This document shows positions 7,629 to 15,741 of a stretch of DNA of 22,299 bases, piece after piece (the stretch's first letter is position 1; each line of letters begins with the position of its first letter). Location of the stretch: NCBI GenBank assembly GCA_030263295.1, contig SZOS01000042.1, positions 1 through 22,299 of the forward strand, written 5' to 3'. Under the pieces are notes generated by a model, which was given only the letters and a program-made list of their open reading frames with translations, was not told the DNA's origin and did not search any database. The translations under genes and the position numbers were made by a program. Origin of the DNA: Dokdonella_A sp014338185 (GTDB lineage Bacteria > Pseudomonadota > Gammaproteobacteria > Xanthomonadales > Rhodanobacteraceae).

Positions 7629-10118
7629 ATGGCCAAGAACCTCCTGATCGTCGAATCGCCCGCCAAGGCCAAGACGATCAACAAATACCTCGGCAAGGAC
7701 TTCCAGGTGCTGGCGTCCTACGGCCACGTGCGCGATCTCGTGCCCAAGGAAGGCGCGGTCGACCCCGACCGCCGCTTCGCCATGAACTACGAGGTGATCG
7801 ACCGCAACGAGAAGCACGTCGATGCGATCGCCAAGGCCGCCAAGGCCGCCGACACCCTGTACCTGGCGACCGACCTTGACCGCGAGGGCGAGGCGATCTC
7901 GTGGCACATCGCCGAGATCCTCAAGGCGCGCAAGCTGCTCGATGGCAAGGCGCTGCACCGGGTGGTGTTCTCCGAGATCACGCCGCGCGCGATCAAGGAG
8001 GCGGTCGCCCACCCGCGCACGCTGTCGATGGACCTGGTCAACGCCCAGCAGGCACGCCGCGCGCTCGACTACCTGGTCGGCTTCAACCTGTCGCCGGTGC
8101 TGTGGCGCAAGGTGCAGCGCGGCCTGTCGGCCGGGCGCGTGCAGTCGCCGGCGCTGCGCATGATCGTCGAGCGCGAGGAAGAGATCGAGGCGTTCAGGGC
8201 CCGCGAGTACTGGACGATCGAGGCCGACTGCGCGCATCCGGACCAGGCCTTCAAGGCGCGCCTGACGCGCCTGCGCGGCAAGAAGTTCGAACAGTTCGAC
8301 CTCACCAACGAGAGCGACGCCCACGCCGCGCGCGAGGCGCTGCTGCGCTCGGCGCAGGGCCGCCTCGTGGTGGCCAACGTCGAGTCCAAGGAACGCAAGC
8401 GCCGCCCCTCGCCGCCGTTCACCACCTCGACCCTGCAGCAGGAAGCCGCGCGCAAGCTCGGCTTCTCCACCAGCCGCACGATGAAGGTGGCGCAGGGCCT
8501 GTACGAGGGCGTGGCGCTCGGCGACGAGGGCGTGGTCGGCCTCATCAGCTACATGCGTACCGACGCAGTGTCGCTGTCGGCCGAGGCGATCGCCGAGCTG
8601 CGCACGGTGATCGGCCGCGACTACGGCGCGCACGCGCTGCCGGCCGAGCCGCACTACTACCGCAACAAGTCCAAGAACGCGCAGGAAGCCCACGAGGCGA
8701 TCCGCCCGACCTCGGCGCTGCACCGGCCGCGCGACGTCGCGCCCTACCTCAACGACGAGCAGCGCAAGCTCTACGAGCTGATCTGGAAGCGCGCGGTGGC
8801 CAGCCAGATGCAGCACGCCACGCTCAATACCGTGAGCGTGGATCTCGATGCCGGTGGCGGCTCGATGTTCCGCGCCAGCGGCACCACGGTCGTCGATCCA
8901 GGCTTCCTCGCGGTGTACGAGGAAGGTCGCGACATCAAGGGCGCCGAGGACGAGGACGAGGGCCGCAAGCTGCCGCCGATGAAGATCGGCGAAGCGGTGC
9001 CGCTGGCCGCGATAGAGGCGGACCAGCACTTCACCGAGCCGCCGCCGCGCTATTCGGAAGCCTCGCTGGTCAAGGCGCTGGAGGAGTACGGCATCGGCCG
9101 GCCCTCGACCTACGCCAGCATCATCCAGGTGCTGCTCAACCGCGAGTACGTGATCCTCGACAGCCGCCGCTTCCGGCCGACCGACGTCGGTCGTGCGGTG
9201 GCGAAGTTCCTGTCCGCGCATTTCACCCAGTACGTCGACTACGACTTCACCGCGCGGCTCGAGGACGAACTCGACGCGGTCAGCCGCGGCGAGGAGGACT
9301 GGGTGCCGCTGCTGGACAAGTTCTGGCGCCCGTTCAAGGCCACCGTCGACGACAAGAGCGAAACCGTCGACCGCTCCGAAGCCACCGGCGCGCGCGAGCT
9401 CGGCGTCGATCCGGCCTCGGGCAAGCCGGTGCAGGTGCGGCTGGGGCGCTACGGGCCGTTCGCGCAGATCGGCAGCAAGGACGACGAGGACAAGCCGCGC
9501 TTCGCGAGCCTGCGCCCGGGCCAGAGCATGCACACGATCACGCTGCAACAGGCGCTGGAGCTGTTCCGGCTGCCGCGCACGCTCGGCCAGGCCGACGATG
9601 GCGTGGACATCACGGTCGGGATCGGCCGCTTCGGCCCGTTCGTCAAGCACGGCAGCCTGTACGCCTCGCTGCAGGCCGACGACGATCCCTACACGATCGA
9701 ACTGCCGCGCGCGCTCGAACTGATCCGCGCCAAGCTCGAAGCCGCTGCCAATCGCATCATCCTCGACTTCGGCAACGGCATCCAGGTGCTCAACGGCCGC
9801 TACGGCCCCTACATCACCGACGGCGACAAGAACGCGCGCATTCCCAAGGACCGCGAGCCGCGAGAGCTCAGCGCGGCCGAGTGCCAGGCGTTGCTCGCGG
9901 CGGCGCCAACCAAGCCCAAACGTGGCGGGCGCTTTGGCAAGTCCAAGGCCGCGGCCAGGGACGATGCCGCCAGCGGCAGCGCAGCGGCGACGCCACGCAA
10001 GGCCGCGGTCAAGAAGGCGCCGGCGAAAAAGGCCGCGCCGCGCAAGGGCGCCGCGACCAAGGCCGCGGTCAAGAAGGCACCGGCGAAGAAGGCCGCGGCC
10101 CGCAAGGCGGCAGGGTGA
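7629..10118 (+). CDS. topA: DNA topoisomerase I (type IA)
   Basis: Relaxes negative supercoils by nicking one strand through a 5'-phosphotyrosine bond. The protein has 829 aa. The TOPRIM domain holds Glu9 and Lys13 (IVESPAKAKT) and the metal-binding Asp82/Asp84/Glu86 (TDLDREGE, 81-88). The catalytic tyrosine is Tyr308 in LISYMRTDAVSLS. The central type IA domain continues to about residue 580 (GRPSTYASIIQVLL). Three topoisomerase C-terminal repeats follow, each with G-R-[YF]-G-P-[FY], spanning about 600-740. No Cys4 zinc fingers like those of E. coli TopA are present; the protein instead ends in a Lys/Ala/Pro-rich basic tail (about 765-829) that probably binds DNA nonspecifically. The start has AGGA six bases upstream. 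The stop overlaps the GTG of the next gene. Confidence 0.97.
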   Translation: MAKNLLIVESPAKAKTINKYLGKDFQVLASYGHVRDLVPKEGAVDPDRRFAMNYEVIDRNEKHVDAIAKAAKAADTLYLATDLDREGEAISWHIAEILKARKLLDGKALHRVVFSEITPRAIKEAVAHPRTLSMDLVNAQQARRALDYLVGFNLSPVLWRKVQRGLSAGRVQSPALRMIVEREEEIEAFRAREYWTIEADCAHPDQAFKARLTRLRGKKFEQFDLTNESDAHAAREALLRSAQGRLVVANVESKERKRRPSPPFTTSTLQQEAARKLGFSTSRTMKVAQGLYEGVALGDEGVVGLISYMRTDAVSLSAEAIAELRTVIGRDYGAHALPAEPHYYRNKSKNAQEAHEAIRPTSALHRPRDVAPYLNDEQRKLYELIWKRAVASQMQHATLNTVSVDLDAGGGSMFRASGTTVVDPGFLAVYEEGRDIKGAEDEDEGRKLPPMKIGEAVPLAAIEADQHFTEPPPRYSEASLVKALEEYGIGRPSTYASIIQVLLNREYVILDSRRFRPTDVGRAVAKFLSAHFTQYVDYDFTARLEDELDAVSRGEEDWVPLLDKFWRPFKATVDDKSETVDRSEATGARELGVDPASGKPVQVRLGRYGPFAQIGSKDDEDKPRFASLRPGQSMHTITLQQALELFRLPRTLGQADDGVDITVGIGRFGPFVKHGSLYASLQADDDPYTIELPRALELIRAKLEAAANRIILDFGNGIQVLNGRYGPYITDGDKNARIPKDREPRELSAAECQALLAAAPTKPKRGGRFGKSKAAARDDAASGSAAATPRKAAVKKAPAKKAAPRKGAATKAAVKKAPAKKAAARKAAG
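9998..10097 (+). repeat. 40-bp direct repeat (60-bp period) coding the TopA basic tail
   Basis: The segment 9998-10037 recurs at 10058-10097 with two substitutions, both silent third-position changes. It encodes KAAVKKAPAKKAA twice with a 20-residue period. This points to recent tandem duplication in the tail and possible length variation between strains. Confidence 0.8.
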
Positions 10119-10510
10119 GCGCCACCGGGGGCCGGGCGCAAGGCGCGCCGCCGGCCACGGACGCCCGGGCCATGCAGGCTGCGCGCGAACCCGCCGCCGA
10201 CCACCGTGACGCATGGCGTGAATACCGACGTGGCCGGTTGCTGCCGCTGTTCGCGCTGGTCGCGGGCGGCGCCTGGGTACTGGCCTCCGGGCATTGGCCC
10301 GCGATGGCGCGCTACAACACGCTGGTGGCCGGCGCGGCGGCCGCCGCGATGCTGGTGGCGCGCTGGCGCCTGCGCCGGCACCAGGCGCGCCTGGCCTGTC
10401 CGCGCTGCGGCGAGCGCTTCCACGGCGACAGCACCGCTGGCAACCTGCTGCGCAGCGCGCAGCGCCCTGCCTGCGCACACTGCGGCCTGGCCCTGTTCGG
10501 CACCGACTGA
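10115..10510 (+). CDS. Small two-TM zinc-ribbon protein
   Basis: Protein of 131 aa that I do not recognise as a named family. Two hydrophobic segments (about 42-60, LLPLFALVAGGAWVLASG, and 67-83, YNTLVAGAAAAAMLVAR) are followed by an Arg-rich stretch and a four-cysteine zinc ribbon: CPRC at 95-98 and CAHC at 120-123. The ribbon would face the cytoplasm if both segments span the membrane. The GTG at 10115 overlaps the topA stop in a GTGA, which favours translational coupling. An in-frame ATG at 10172 would give 112 aa and keep all these features, so the start is uncertain. In E. coli, a TopA-like zinc-finger gene (yrdD) also precedes tsaC; the position is comparable, but this protein is membrane-bound and the similarity may be superficial. 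Confidence 0.7.
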   Translation: MSATGGRAQGAPPATDARAMQAAREPAADHRDAWREYRRGRLLPLFALVAGGAWVLASGHWPAMARYNTLVAGAAAAAMLVARWRLRRHQARLACPRCGERFHGDSTAGNLLRSAQRPACAHCGLALFGTD

Positions 10511-10530
10511 GGCGACCGCGCCCCGCGTGC

Positions 10531-10559
10531 TTGCAGAACGCCGCGCGATTTTGCGTACT
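10531..10559 (+). promoter_or_regulatory. Possible internal promoter for tsaC
   Basis: TTGCAG (10531-10536) is a fair -35, and CGTACT (10554-10559, 17-bp spacing) or TACTAC (10556-10561) a weak -10. Either places the transcription start close to the ATG at 10567, which has no ribosome binding site, so tsaC could be made from a leaderless mRNA as proposed for dprA. Confidence 0.3.
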
Positions 10560-10566
10560 ACCTGCC

Positions 10567-11154
10567 ATGCACGAGGCCATCGCCAGCACGGACCCGGCAC
10601 CTGACGCGCTCGCGCTGGCGGTGGCCGCGCTGCGCGCCGGAGGCGTGATCGCCTATCCCACCGAAGCGGTGTACGGACTGGGCTGCGATCCGCGCAATCC
10701 GGTCGCGTTCGAGCGCCTGTTCGAACTCAAGCAGCGCCCGCCGAGCCAGGGCGTGCTGCTGATCGGTGCCGACTTCGCGCAACTGGCGCCGTGGATCGAT
10801 CTGGCCAACACGCCCGCGGCTGCGCTCGAACGCGCCCGCGCGAGCTGGCCGGGACCGCACACCTGGGTGTTTCCGCGTGCGGCCGAGGCGCCGCCCTGGG
10901 TCGCGGGCGGCCATGCCGGCATCGCGCTGCGCGCCACCGCCCATCCGCTCGCGGCGGCGCTGTGCCGCGCCTTCGGCGGCGCGCTGGTGTCGACCAGTGC
11001 CAACCGCCATGGCGCCGCACCCGCGCGCTCGGCGGCCGCGGTGCATGCCGCGTTCGGCGATGCGCTCGATGTGGTGCTCGACGGCGCGCTCGGAGGGCTT
11101 GAGCAACCCACGCCGATCCGCGACGCTATCAGCGGGGAAATCATCAGGCACTAG
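10567..11154 (+). CDS. tsaC: Threonylcarbamoyl-AMP synthase (YrdC/TsaC)
   Basis: Makes L-threonylcarbamoyl-AMP from threonine, bicarbonate and ATP, the first step of t6A37 modification of ANN-decoding tRNAs. At 195 aa it has the short TsaC form without the extra Sua5 domain. Family motifs are present: GGVIAYPTEAVYGLGCDP, LFELKQRPPSQGVLLIG, WPGPHTWVFP, ALVSTSANRHG, and the ending PTPIRDAISGEIIR. It lies 56 bp after the zinc-ribbon gene and 15 bp before the AMP-ligase gene. No Shine-Dalgarno sequence precedes the ATG. Linkage with dprA and topA is normal in gamma-proteobacteria. Confidence 0.95.
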   Translation: MHEAIASTDPAPDALALAVAALRAGGVIAYPTEAVYGLGCDPRNPVAFERLFELKQRPPSQGVLLIGADFAQLAPWIDLANTPAAALERARASWPGPHTWVFPRAAEAPPWVAGGHAGIALRATAHPLAAALCRAFGGALVSTSANRHGAAPARSAAAVHAAFGDALDVVLDGALGGLEQPTPIRDAISGEIIRH

Positions 11155-11169
11155 ACCGGGGACGAAGCG

Positions 11170-12528
11170 ATGTCGGCTGTAGTGGAGGCGCGTGCCGCGG
11201 GCAGCGCGCAGTTGCCATTGCTGGGCGATGCCAGCGCCACGCGCCGCATTGCCTGGCGCGACGGCGCCGCGGTCGAGGTGGCGGGCTTCCTCGCCGACGT
11301 CGACGCGATCGCAGCGCAGCTGCCCGCGGGCGGCCCCATCGTCAACCTGTGCGAGGACCGCTATGCGTTCCTCGCCACCTTCTGCGCGGCCGCGAGCCGC
11401 GGCCGGGCCAACCTGCTCGCGGGCTCGCGCGCGCCCGCGGCGATCCTCGAATTGCTCGCGGCGCATCCGGGCAGCGTGGCGGTGAGCGAGGCGCCGGTCG
11501 CGGGAGTCCCCGGCCATGTGCTCGCCCCGCTCGGCGCGGGCGGCCACGCCGTCGCGCCGCCGCTGCTCGATGGCGCCGGCACCGTCGCGATCGGCTTCAC
11601 CTCGGGCAGCACCGGCGCGCCCAGGGCGCACGCCAAGAGCTGGCGCACGTTCCATGCGAGCTGCGCGGCCAACGTGCGTGCGCTGCGCGCCTGCCTGCCC
11701 GCGGACGTCGGCGGCCATATCGTCGCGACCGTGCCCGCGCAGCACATGTACGGCATCGAGCTGTCGGTGCTGCCGCCTTTGCTCGGCCCGTTCGCGGTGC
11801 ATGGCGGCCGGCCGCTGCTGCCCGCCGACATCGCCGCGGCGCTGGCGCAGGTGCCCGCGCCGCGCATCCTCGTCACCACGCCGGTGCATCTGCGCGCACT
11901 GCTGCGCGCCGACATCGACCTGCCGCCGCTGGCCGTGATCGTGTCGGCCACCGCGCCGCTGGCACCGGAGTTGGCCGCGGCCGCCGAGGCGCGCCACGGC
12001 GCGATCCTGCTCGAGGTGTTCGGCTCCACCGAGACCTGCGTGATTGCGCAGCGGCGCACCGCGCTGGGCGAGGACTGGCAGCTGTACGACGCCGTCGATC
12101 TGCGCCCGCAGCCCGACGGCACGCTGGTGGATGCGCCGTACCTGGACGCCCCCGTGGTGCTGCCCGACCTGGTGGAATTGCTGCCGCAACGGCGCTTTCG
12201 CCTGTGCGGGCGCCATGCCGACTTCGTCGACATCGCCGGCAAGCGCGCATCGCTGGCCGAGCTCACGCGGCGCGTGCTCGCGCTGCCCGGCGTGGTCGAT
12301 GCCGCGCTGCTGCAACTGGACGAGCCCGACGCCGCGGGCGTGCGCCGCGTGGCGGCGCTCGTGGTCGCACCCACGCGCGGCGAAGCCGACCTGCTCGGCG
12401 CGCTGCGCCAGTGCATCGACCCGGCGTTCCTGCCGCGGCCACTGCGCAAGGTCGCGGCGTTGCCGCGCAATGACACGGGCAAGCTGCCGCGCGCGCAGTT
12501 GCTGGCGATGCTGGCGGCGCCCGACTGA
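11170..12528 (+). CDS. AMP-dependent acyl/aryl ligase (ANL superfamily)
   Basis: Protein of 452 aa that should adenylate a carboxylic acid using ATP. Core motifs: the phosphate loop TSGSTGAPR (144-152), where the family's usual Lys after Pro is replaced by Arg with a Lys four residues on; FGSTET (284-289); Asp333 in LPDLVEL as the likely ribose-binding Asp; GRHADFVDIAGKR (347-359), the hinge; and NDTGKLP with Lys438 as the probable catalytic lysine. It is shorter than typical acyl-CoA synthetases (500-600 aa), and the AHAK-type sequence after the P-loop reminds me of ligases from aryl polyene/xanthomonadin pigment clusters. That is recollection, and no other pigment gene is near. Only 15 bp separate it from tsaC, so it is probably the last gene of the topA operon. 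The substrate cannot be told. Confidence 0.8.
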   Translation: MSAVVEARAAGSAQLPLLGDASATRRIAWRDGAAVEVAGFLADVDAIAAQLPAGGPIVNLCEDRYAFLATFCAAASRGRANLLAGSRAPAAILELLAAHPGSVAVSEAPVAGVPGHVLAPLGAGGHAVAPPLLDGAGTVAIGFTSGSTGAPRAHAKSWRTFHASCAANVRALRACLPADVGGHIVATVPAQHMYGIELSVLPPLLGPFAVHGGRPLLPADIAAALAQVPAPRILVTTPVHLRALLRADIDLPPLAVIVSATAPLAPELAAAAEARHGAILLEVFGSTETCVIAQRRTALGEDWQLYDAVDLRPQPDGTLVDAPYLDAPVVLPDLVELLPQRRFRLCGRHADFVDIAGKRASLAELTRRVLALPGVVDAALLQLDEPDAAGVRRVAALVVAPTRGEADLLGALRQCIDPAFLPRPLRKVAALPRNDTGKLPRAQLLAMLAAPD

Positions 12529-12640
12529 AGGCAACGCCGGTCGCGCGCGTCGGGTCGCCGGGCCGGCGGCAGGCGATCGTCCAGGATCCACGCCCGCCGC
12601 TCAGGCGCAGCGCGGGTCCGGGCCGATGCGCCGTGCGCAA

Positions 12641-12677
12641 ATGAAAAGCCCCGAGGGCCAGGGGAAGCCCTCGGGGC
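12641..12677 (-). terminator. Intrinsic terminator on the minus strand (polA side)
   Basis: Read on the minus strand, GCCCCGAGGG and CCCTCGGGGC form a perfect 10-bp stem (12677-12668 with 12657-12648) around CTTCCCCTGG, followed immediately by TTTTCATTT. This is the clearest intrinsic terminator in the window. On the plus strand the stem is followed by GGGAAG, so it does not serve the AMP-ligase gene. Confidence 0.85.
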
Positions 12678-12768
12678 GGGAAGACCGATCTGGGGAGGGA
12701 TCGGGCTTCGGGGTTGTGCTCAAGGGGAGGTGAGCCAACCGGGGACGCCGTTGCGTGCGTCCGGGCTC
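12641..12768 (-). ncRNA. Candidate small RNA downstream of polA, three hairpins with C-rich loops
   Basis: On the minus strand this ~128-nt segment folds as follows. A 5' stem-loop has GAGCC (12768-12764) paired with GGCTC (12736-12732), enclosing GGACGC (12762-12757) paired with GCGTCC (12748-12743). An unpaired C-rich stretch ACCTCCCCTTGAGCACAACC follows. A second hairpin, CCGATC/GATCGG (12704-12699 with 12690-12685), presents the loop CCTCCCCA. The terminator hairpin, loop CTTCCCCTGG, ends in a U-tract. Repeated CUCCCC/UUCCCC segments could pair with Shine-Dalgarno sequences, as in C-rich-loop sRNAs of other GC-rich bacteria such as Xanthomonas sX13. It lies 3' of polA in the same orientation, as Spot 42 (spf) does in E. 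coli. No good promoter is visible before 12768, so it may instead be released from the polA 3' untranslated region. Confidence 0.6.
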
Positions 12769-12854
12769 ATAGATCGGGTGCGGCGGGGAAAGTTTCCAGT
12801 GCGCATGCGGATTCATTTACCACCGATTCATGTGCATGGCGGTGCCGCGTGCAC

Positions 12855-15590
12855 TCAGTGCGCCTCGTCCCAGTTCATGCCGGTGCCGATGTCGACCACC
12901 AGCGGCACGTCGAGCCGGGCCGCGCCGGCCATGCGTTCGCGCACGCCGGCCACGATCGCGTCGACCGCGTCCTCGCGCACCTCGAACACGAGCTCGTCGT
13001 GCACCTGCATGAGCATGCGGGCGTGCCCACCCTGGTCGGCCAGCCATGCATCGACCGCGATCATCGCACGCTTGATGATGTCGGCCGCGGTGCCCTGCAT
13101 CGGCGCGTTGATCGCGGCGCGCTCGGCGCCGGCGCGCTGCGCCTGGTTGCGCGAGTTGATGTAGTCCAGGTACAGACGCCGGCCGAACAGCGTCTCGACA
13201 TGGCCGTCGCGGTGCGCCTGCGCGCGGATGCGCTCCATGAACTCGTGCACGCCGGGGTAGCGGGCGAAGTAGCGCGCCATGTAGTCCTGCGCCTCGCCCC
13301 GCGACACCCCGAGCTGGCGCGCGAGGCCGAACGCGCCCATGCCGTAGATGAGACCGAAGTTGATGACCTTGGCCGCGCGCCGCTGGTCGGCGTCGACGTC
13401 GCCCTGCGGCACGCCGAACACCTCGGCGGCGGTGGCGCGGTGCACGTCCTGCCCGCCATGGAACGCGGCCAGCAAACCGGGGTCGCCCGACAGGTGCGCC
13501 ATGATGCGCAGCTCGATCTGCGAATAGTCGGCCGCGACCACGCGCCAGCCCGCGGGCGCGATGAAGGCCTGGCGGATGCGACGGCCCTCCTCGGTGCGCG
13601 CGGGGATGTTCTGCAGGTTCGGATCGGACGAGGCGAGCCGCCCGGTCGCCGCGATCGCCTGGCCGTAGCTGGTGTGCACGCGGCCGGTGCGCGGATTGAC
13701 CATCTCCGGCAGCTTGTCGGTGTAGGTGCTGCGCAACTTGGCCAGCGCGCGATAGTCGAGCACCACGCGCGGCAGCTCGTGCTGGTCGGCCAACGCCTCC
13801 AGCGCCTCCTCGTTGGTCGAGGCCTGCCCGCCCGGCGTCTTGACCGTCACCGGCAGGCCCAGCTCCTCGTACAGCACGCTGCCGAGCTGGCGCGTGGAAT
13901 CGATGCTGAAGGGATGGCCGGCCAGTTGTTGCGCGCGCTCGACCAGCACCTGCATGCGTTGCGCCAGTTCGCTGCCCTGGCGCCGCAGCGCGGCCACGTC
14001 GATGAGCACGCCGGCCTGCTCCATGCGCGCGAGCACACCCAGCAGCGGGATCTCGATGTCCTGGTACACGCTGCGCAGGCCGGGTTGGTCGGCGAAACGC
14101 GGCCACTGCGCCAGGTGCAGGCGCAAGGTGATGTCGGCATCCTCGGCCGCGTAGCGGCAGGCGCTGTCGAGATCGACCTGCGCGAACGGGATCTGCCGCG
14201 CGCCCTTGCCCGCCACGTCCTCGTAGCGGATCGTGTCGTAGCCGAGCAGGCGCTTGGCCTGGCTGTCCATGTCGTGGCGCCCGGTCGAATGCAGCACCCA
14301 CGATTGCAGCAAGGTGTCGTGCACCACGCCACGCACCGTGATGCCGGCGTTGGCCAGCACGTTGAGGTCGTACTTGGCGTTCTGGCCGAGCTTGGGGCGC
14401 TGCGCGTCGGCGAGGATCGGTGCCAGCGCGGCGAGCACCTGCGCGCGCGGCAGCTGCGCGGGCACGCCCGCGTAGTCGTGTCCGAGCGGGATGTAGCAGG
14501 CCGCGCCCGGCTCGACCGCGAAGGACAGGCCCACCAGTTGCGCCTGCATCGGGTCGAGCGAACTGGTCTCGGTGTCGAAGGCGATGAGCGCGGCCTGGCG
14601 CAGCCGCTCCACCCACGCCGCGAGTTGCGCGGGCGTGGTGACCAGTTCATAGGCGCCGGCACTGGCCGCTGCGGGAGCGGTGGTGGTCGCGGCCGCTGCC
14701 GCGGGGCGCGGCGCGCCGGCGGGCGGCTGCGCCGCCGCGGCCGGTGGCGCTTCCAGCTCCCGCAGCGCGGCATTGAATTCGTAGCGCCGGTACAGCTCGC
14801 GCAGCGCCGCCAGGTCGCGCTCGCGCAGGGCCAGGTCACGCGGGCCCTGCGCCAGATCGACGTCGGTCTTGATCGTGGCCAGTTCGCGCGACAGCGGCAG
14901 CTGCGGCAGGGCGCGGCGCAGGTTTTCGCCGATCTTGCCGGCGATCTCTCCGGCATGGGCGATCACGCCATCGAGGCTCGCATACGCGGCCAGCCACTTC
15001 GCGGCGGTCTTGGGGCCGCACTTGTCCACGCCCGGAATGTTGTCGACGCTGTCGCCCATGAGCGCAAGGTAGTCGACGATCTGTTCGGGCCGCACGCCGA
15101 AGCGCTCGATCACGCCCGCGCTGTCGAGCGTGGTGTTGGTCATGGTGTTGACCAGCGTGATGCCGGGCGCGACGAGCTGGGCGAAATCCTTGTCGCCGGT
15201 CGAGATCGTGACCTCGATGCCATCGGCATGCGCCTGCCGCGCGAGCGTGCCGATCACGTCATCGGCTTCCACGCCGGGCACGCGCAGGATCGGGATGCCC
15301 AGCGCGGCGACGATCGCGAGCATCGGCTCGACCTGCGCCACGAGGTCGTCGGGCATGGCCTGGCGCGTGGCCTTGTAGGCCGGGTACAGCGCGTCGCGGA
15401 AGGTGGGGCCGGGCGCATCCTGCACGAAGGCGACGTAGTCGGGACGCTCCTTGAGCACCGCGCGCAGCATGTTGACCACGCCATACAGCGCGCCGGTCGG
15501 CTCGCCGGCGGCATTGCTCAGCGGCGGCAGCGCATGGAAGGCGCGGTACAGGTAGGACGAGCCGTCGATGAGGACGAGGCGGGGCGACAT
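12855..15590 (-). CDS. polA: DNA polymerase I
   Basis: Repair and Okazaki-fragment processing polymerase, 911 aa, close to the usual length. Residues 1-280 are the 5'-3' exonuclease (VLIDGSSYLYRAFHALPPL at the start, GVEADDVIGTLA 106-117, IPGVDKCGPKTAAKWL 185-200). A Pro/Ala-rich linker (281-313) follows. The 3'-5' proofreading domain (about 314-510) keeps its catalytic acids: Asp339 and Glu341 in IAFDTETSS, plus KYDLNVL and YAAEDADIT. The polymerase domain has motif A VVAADYSQIELR (Asp688), motif B RRAAKVINFGLIYG (Arg737, Lys741, Phe745) and motif C QVHDELVFE (Asp865), so all three activities look intact. The ATG at 15590 was chosen because the conserved N-terminus starts there; the frame is open further upstream (to 15686) but that extension is Arg/Ala-rich and unlike the family. 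No clear ribosome binding site is seen. Confidence 0.97.
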   Translation of the reverse strand: MSPRLVLIDGSSYLYRAFHALPPLSNAAGEPTGALYGVVNMLRAVLKERPDYVAFVQDAPGPTFRDALYPAYKATRQAMPDDLVAQVEPMLAIVAALGIPILRVPGVEADDVIGTLARQAHADGIEVTISTGDKDFAQLVAPGITLVNTMTNTTLDSAGVIERFGVRPEQIVDYLALMGDSVDNIPGVDKCGPKTAAKWLAAYASLDGVIAHAGEIAGKIGENLRRALPQLPLSRELATIKTDVDLAQGPRDLALRERDLAALRELYRRYEFNAALRELEAPPAAAAQPPAGAPRPAAAAATTTAPAAASAGAYELVTTPAQLAAWVERLRQAALIAFDTETSSLDPMQAQLVGLSFAVEPGAACYIPLGHDYAGVPAQLPRAQVLAALAPILADAQRPKLGQNAKYDLNVLANAGITVRGVVHDTLLQSWVLHSTGRHDMDSQAKRLLGYDTIRYEDVAGKGARQIPFAQVDLDSACRYAAEDADITLRLHLAQWPRFADQPGLRSVYQDIEIPLLGVLARMEQAGVLIDVAALRRQGSELAQRMQVLVERAQQLAGHPFSIDSTRQLGSVLYEELGLPVTVKTPGGQASTNEEALEALADQHELPRVVLDYRALAKLRSTYTDKLPEMVNPRTGRVHTSYGQAIAATGRLASSDPNLQNIPARTEEGRRIRQAFIAPAGWRVVAADYSQIELRIMAHLSGDPGLLAAFHGGQDVHRATAAEVFGVPQGDVDADQRRAAKVINFGLIYGMGAFGLARQLGVSRGEAQDYMARYFARYPGVHEFMERIRAQAHRDGHVETLFGRRLYLDYINSRNQAQRAGAERAAINAPMQGTAADIIKRAMIAVDAWLADQGGHARMLMQVHDELVFEVREDAVDAIVAGVRERMAGAARLDVPLVVDIGTGMNWDEAH

Positions 15591-15741
15591 GGCAGGCGGG
15601 CGGGACGGCGGACCCGCAGCTTCGCGCGCGCCCGCCGCCATTGCAACGCCGCGCCGCCGCGACACGCGACTGCGGCGCCGGCCCATGCCGGTGCCACGCC
15701 ATCAGCGGCCCGCGCCATGGCCGGTCCCACCCGGCGGCCGC

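Larger units (their letters stand above)
12529..12854. other. 326-bp region between convergent AMP-ligase and polA genes
   Basis: No protein-like frame is seen. The minus strand carries a run of three hairpins ending in a U-tract (12641-12768), annotated separately as a candidate sRNA and terminator. The left part (12529-12640) is featureless GC-rich sequence. The right part (12769-12854) is the immediate 3' untranslated region of polA and is less GC-rich. Confidence 0.6.

Noticed and set aside
6846..10589. A 1247-codon open frame on the minus strand opposite topA
   Set aside because: It is antisense to topA, whose protein matches its family end to end. The minus-strand product is Arg/Ala/His-rich without any domain, as expected for a shadow frame in GC-rich DNA.
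10558..12591. A 677-codon minus-strand frame opposite tsaC and the AMP-ligase
   Set aside because: It is antisense to two genes with clear family motifs and is Arg/Gln-rich without a domain.
12643..12732. A short plus-strand frame (ATGAAAAGCCCC onward) overlapping the terminator
   Set aside because: It runs through the terminator hairpin and has a Gly/Ser/Arg-rich product; the RNA structure on the other strand explains the sequence better.
15591..15686. An N-terminal extension of polA
   Set aside because: The extension is Arg/Ala/Pro-rich and unlike the family; the conserved PolA N-terminus begins at the ATG at 15590.
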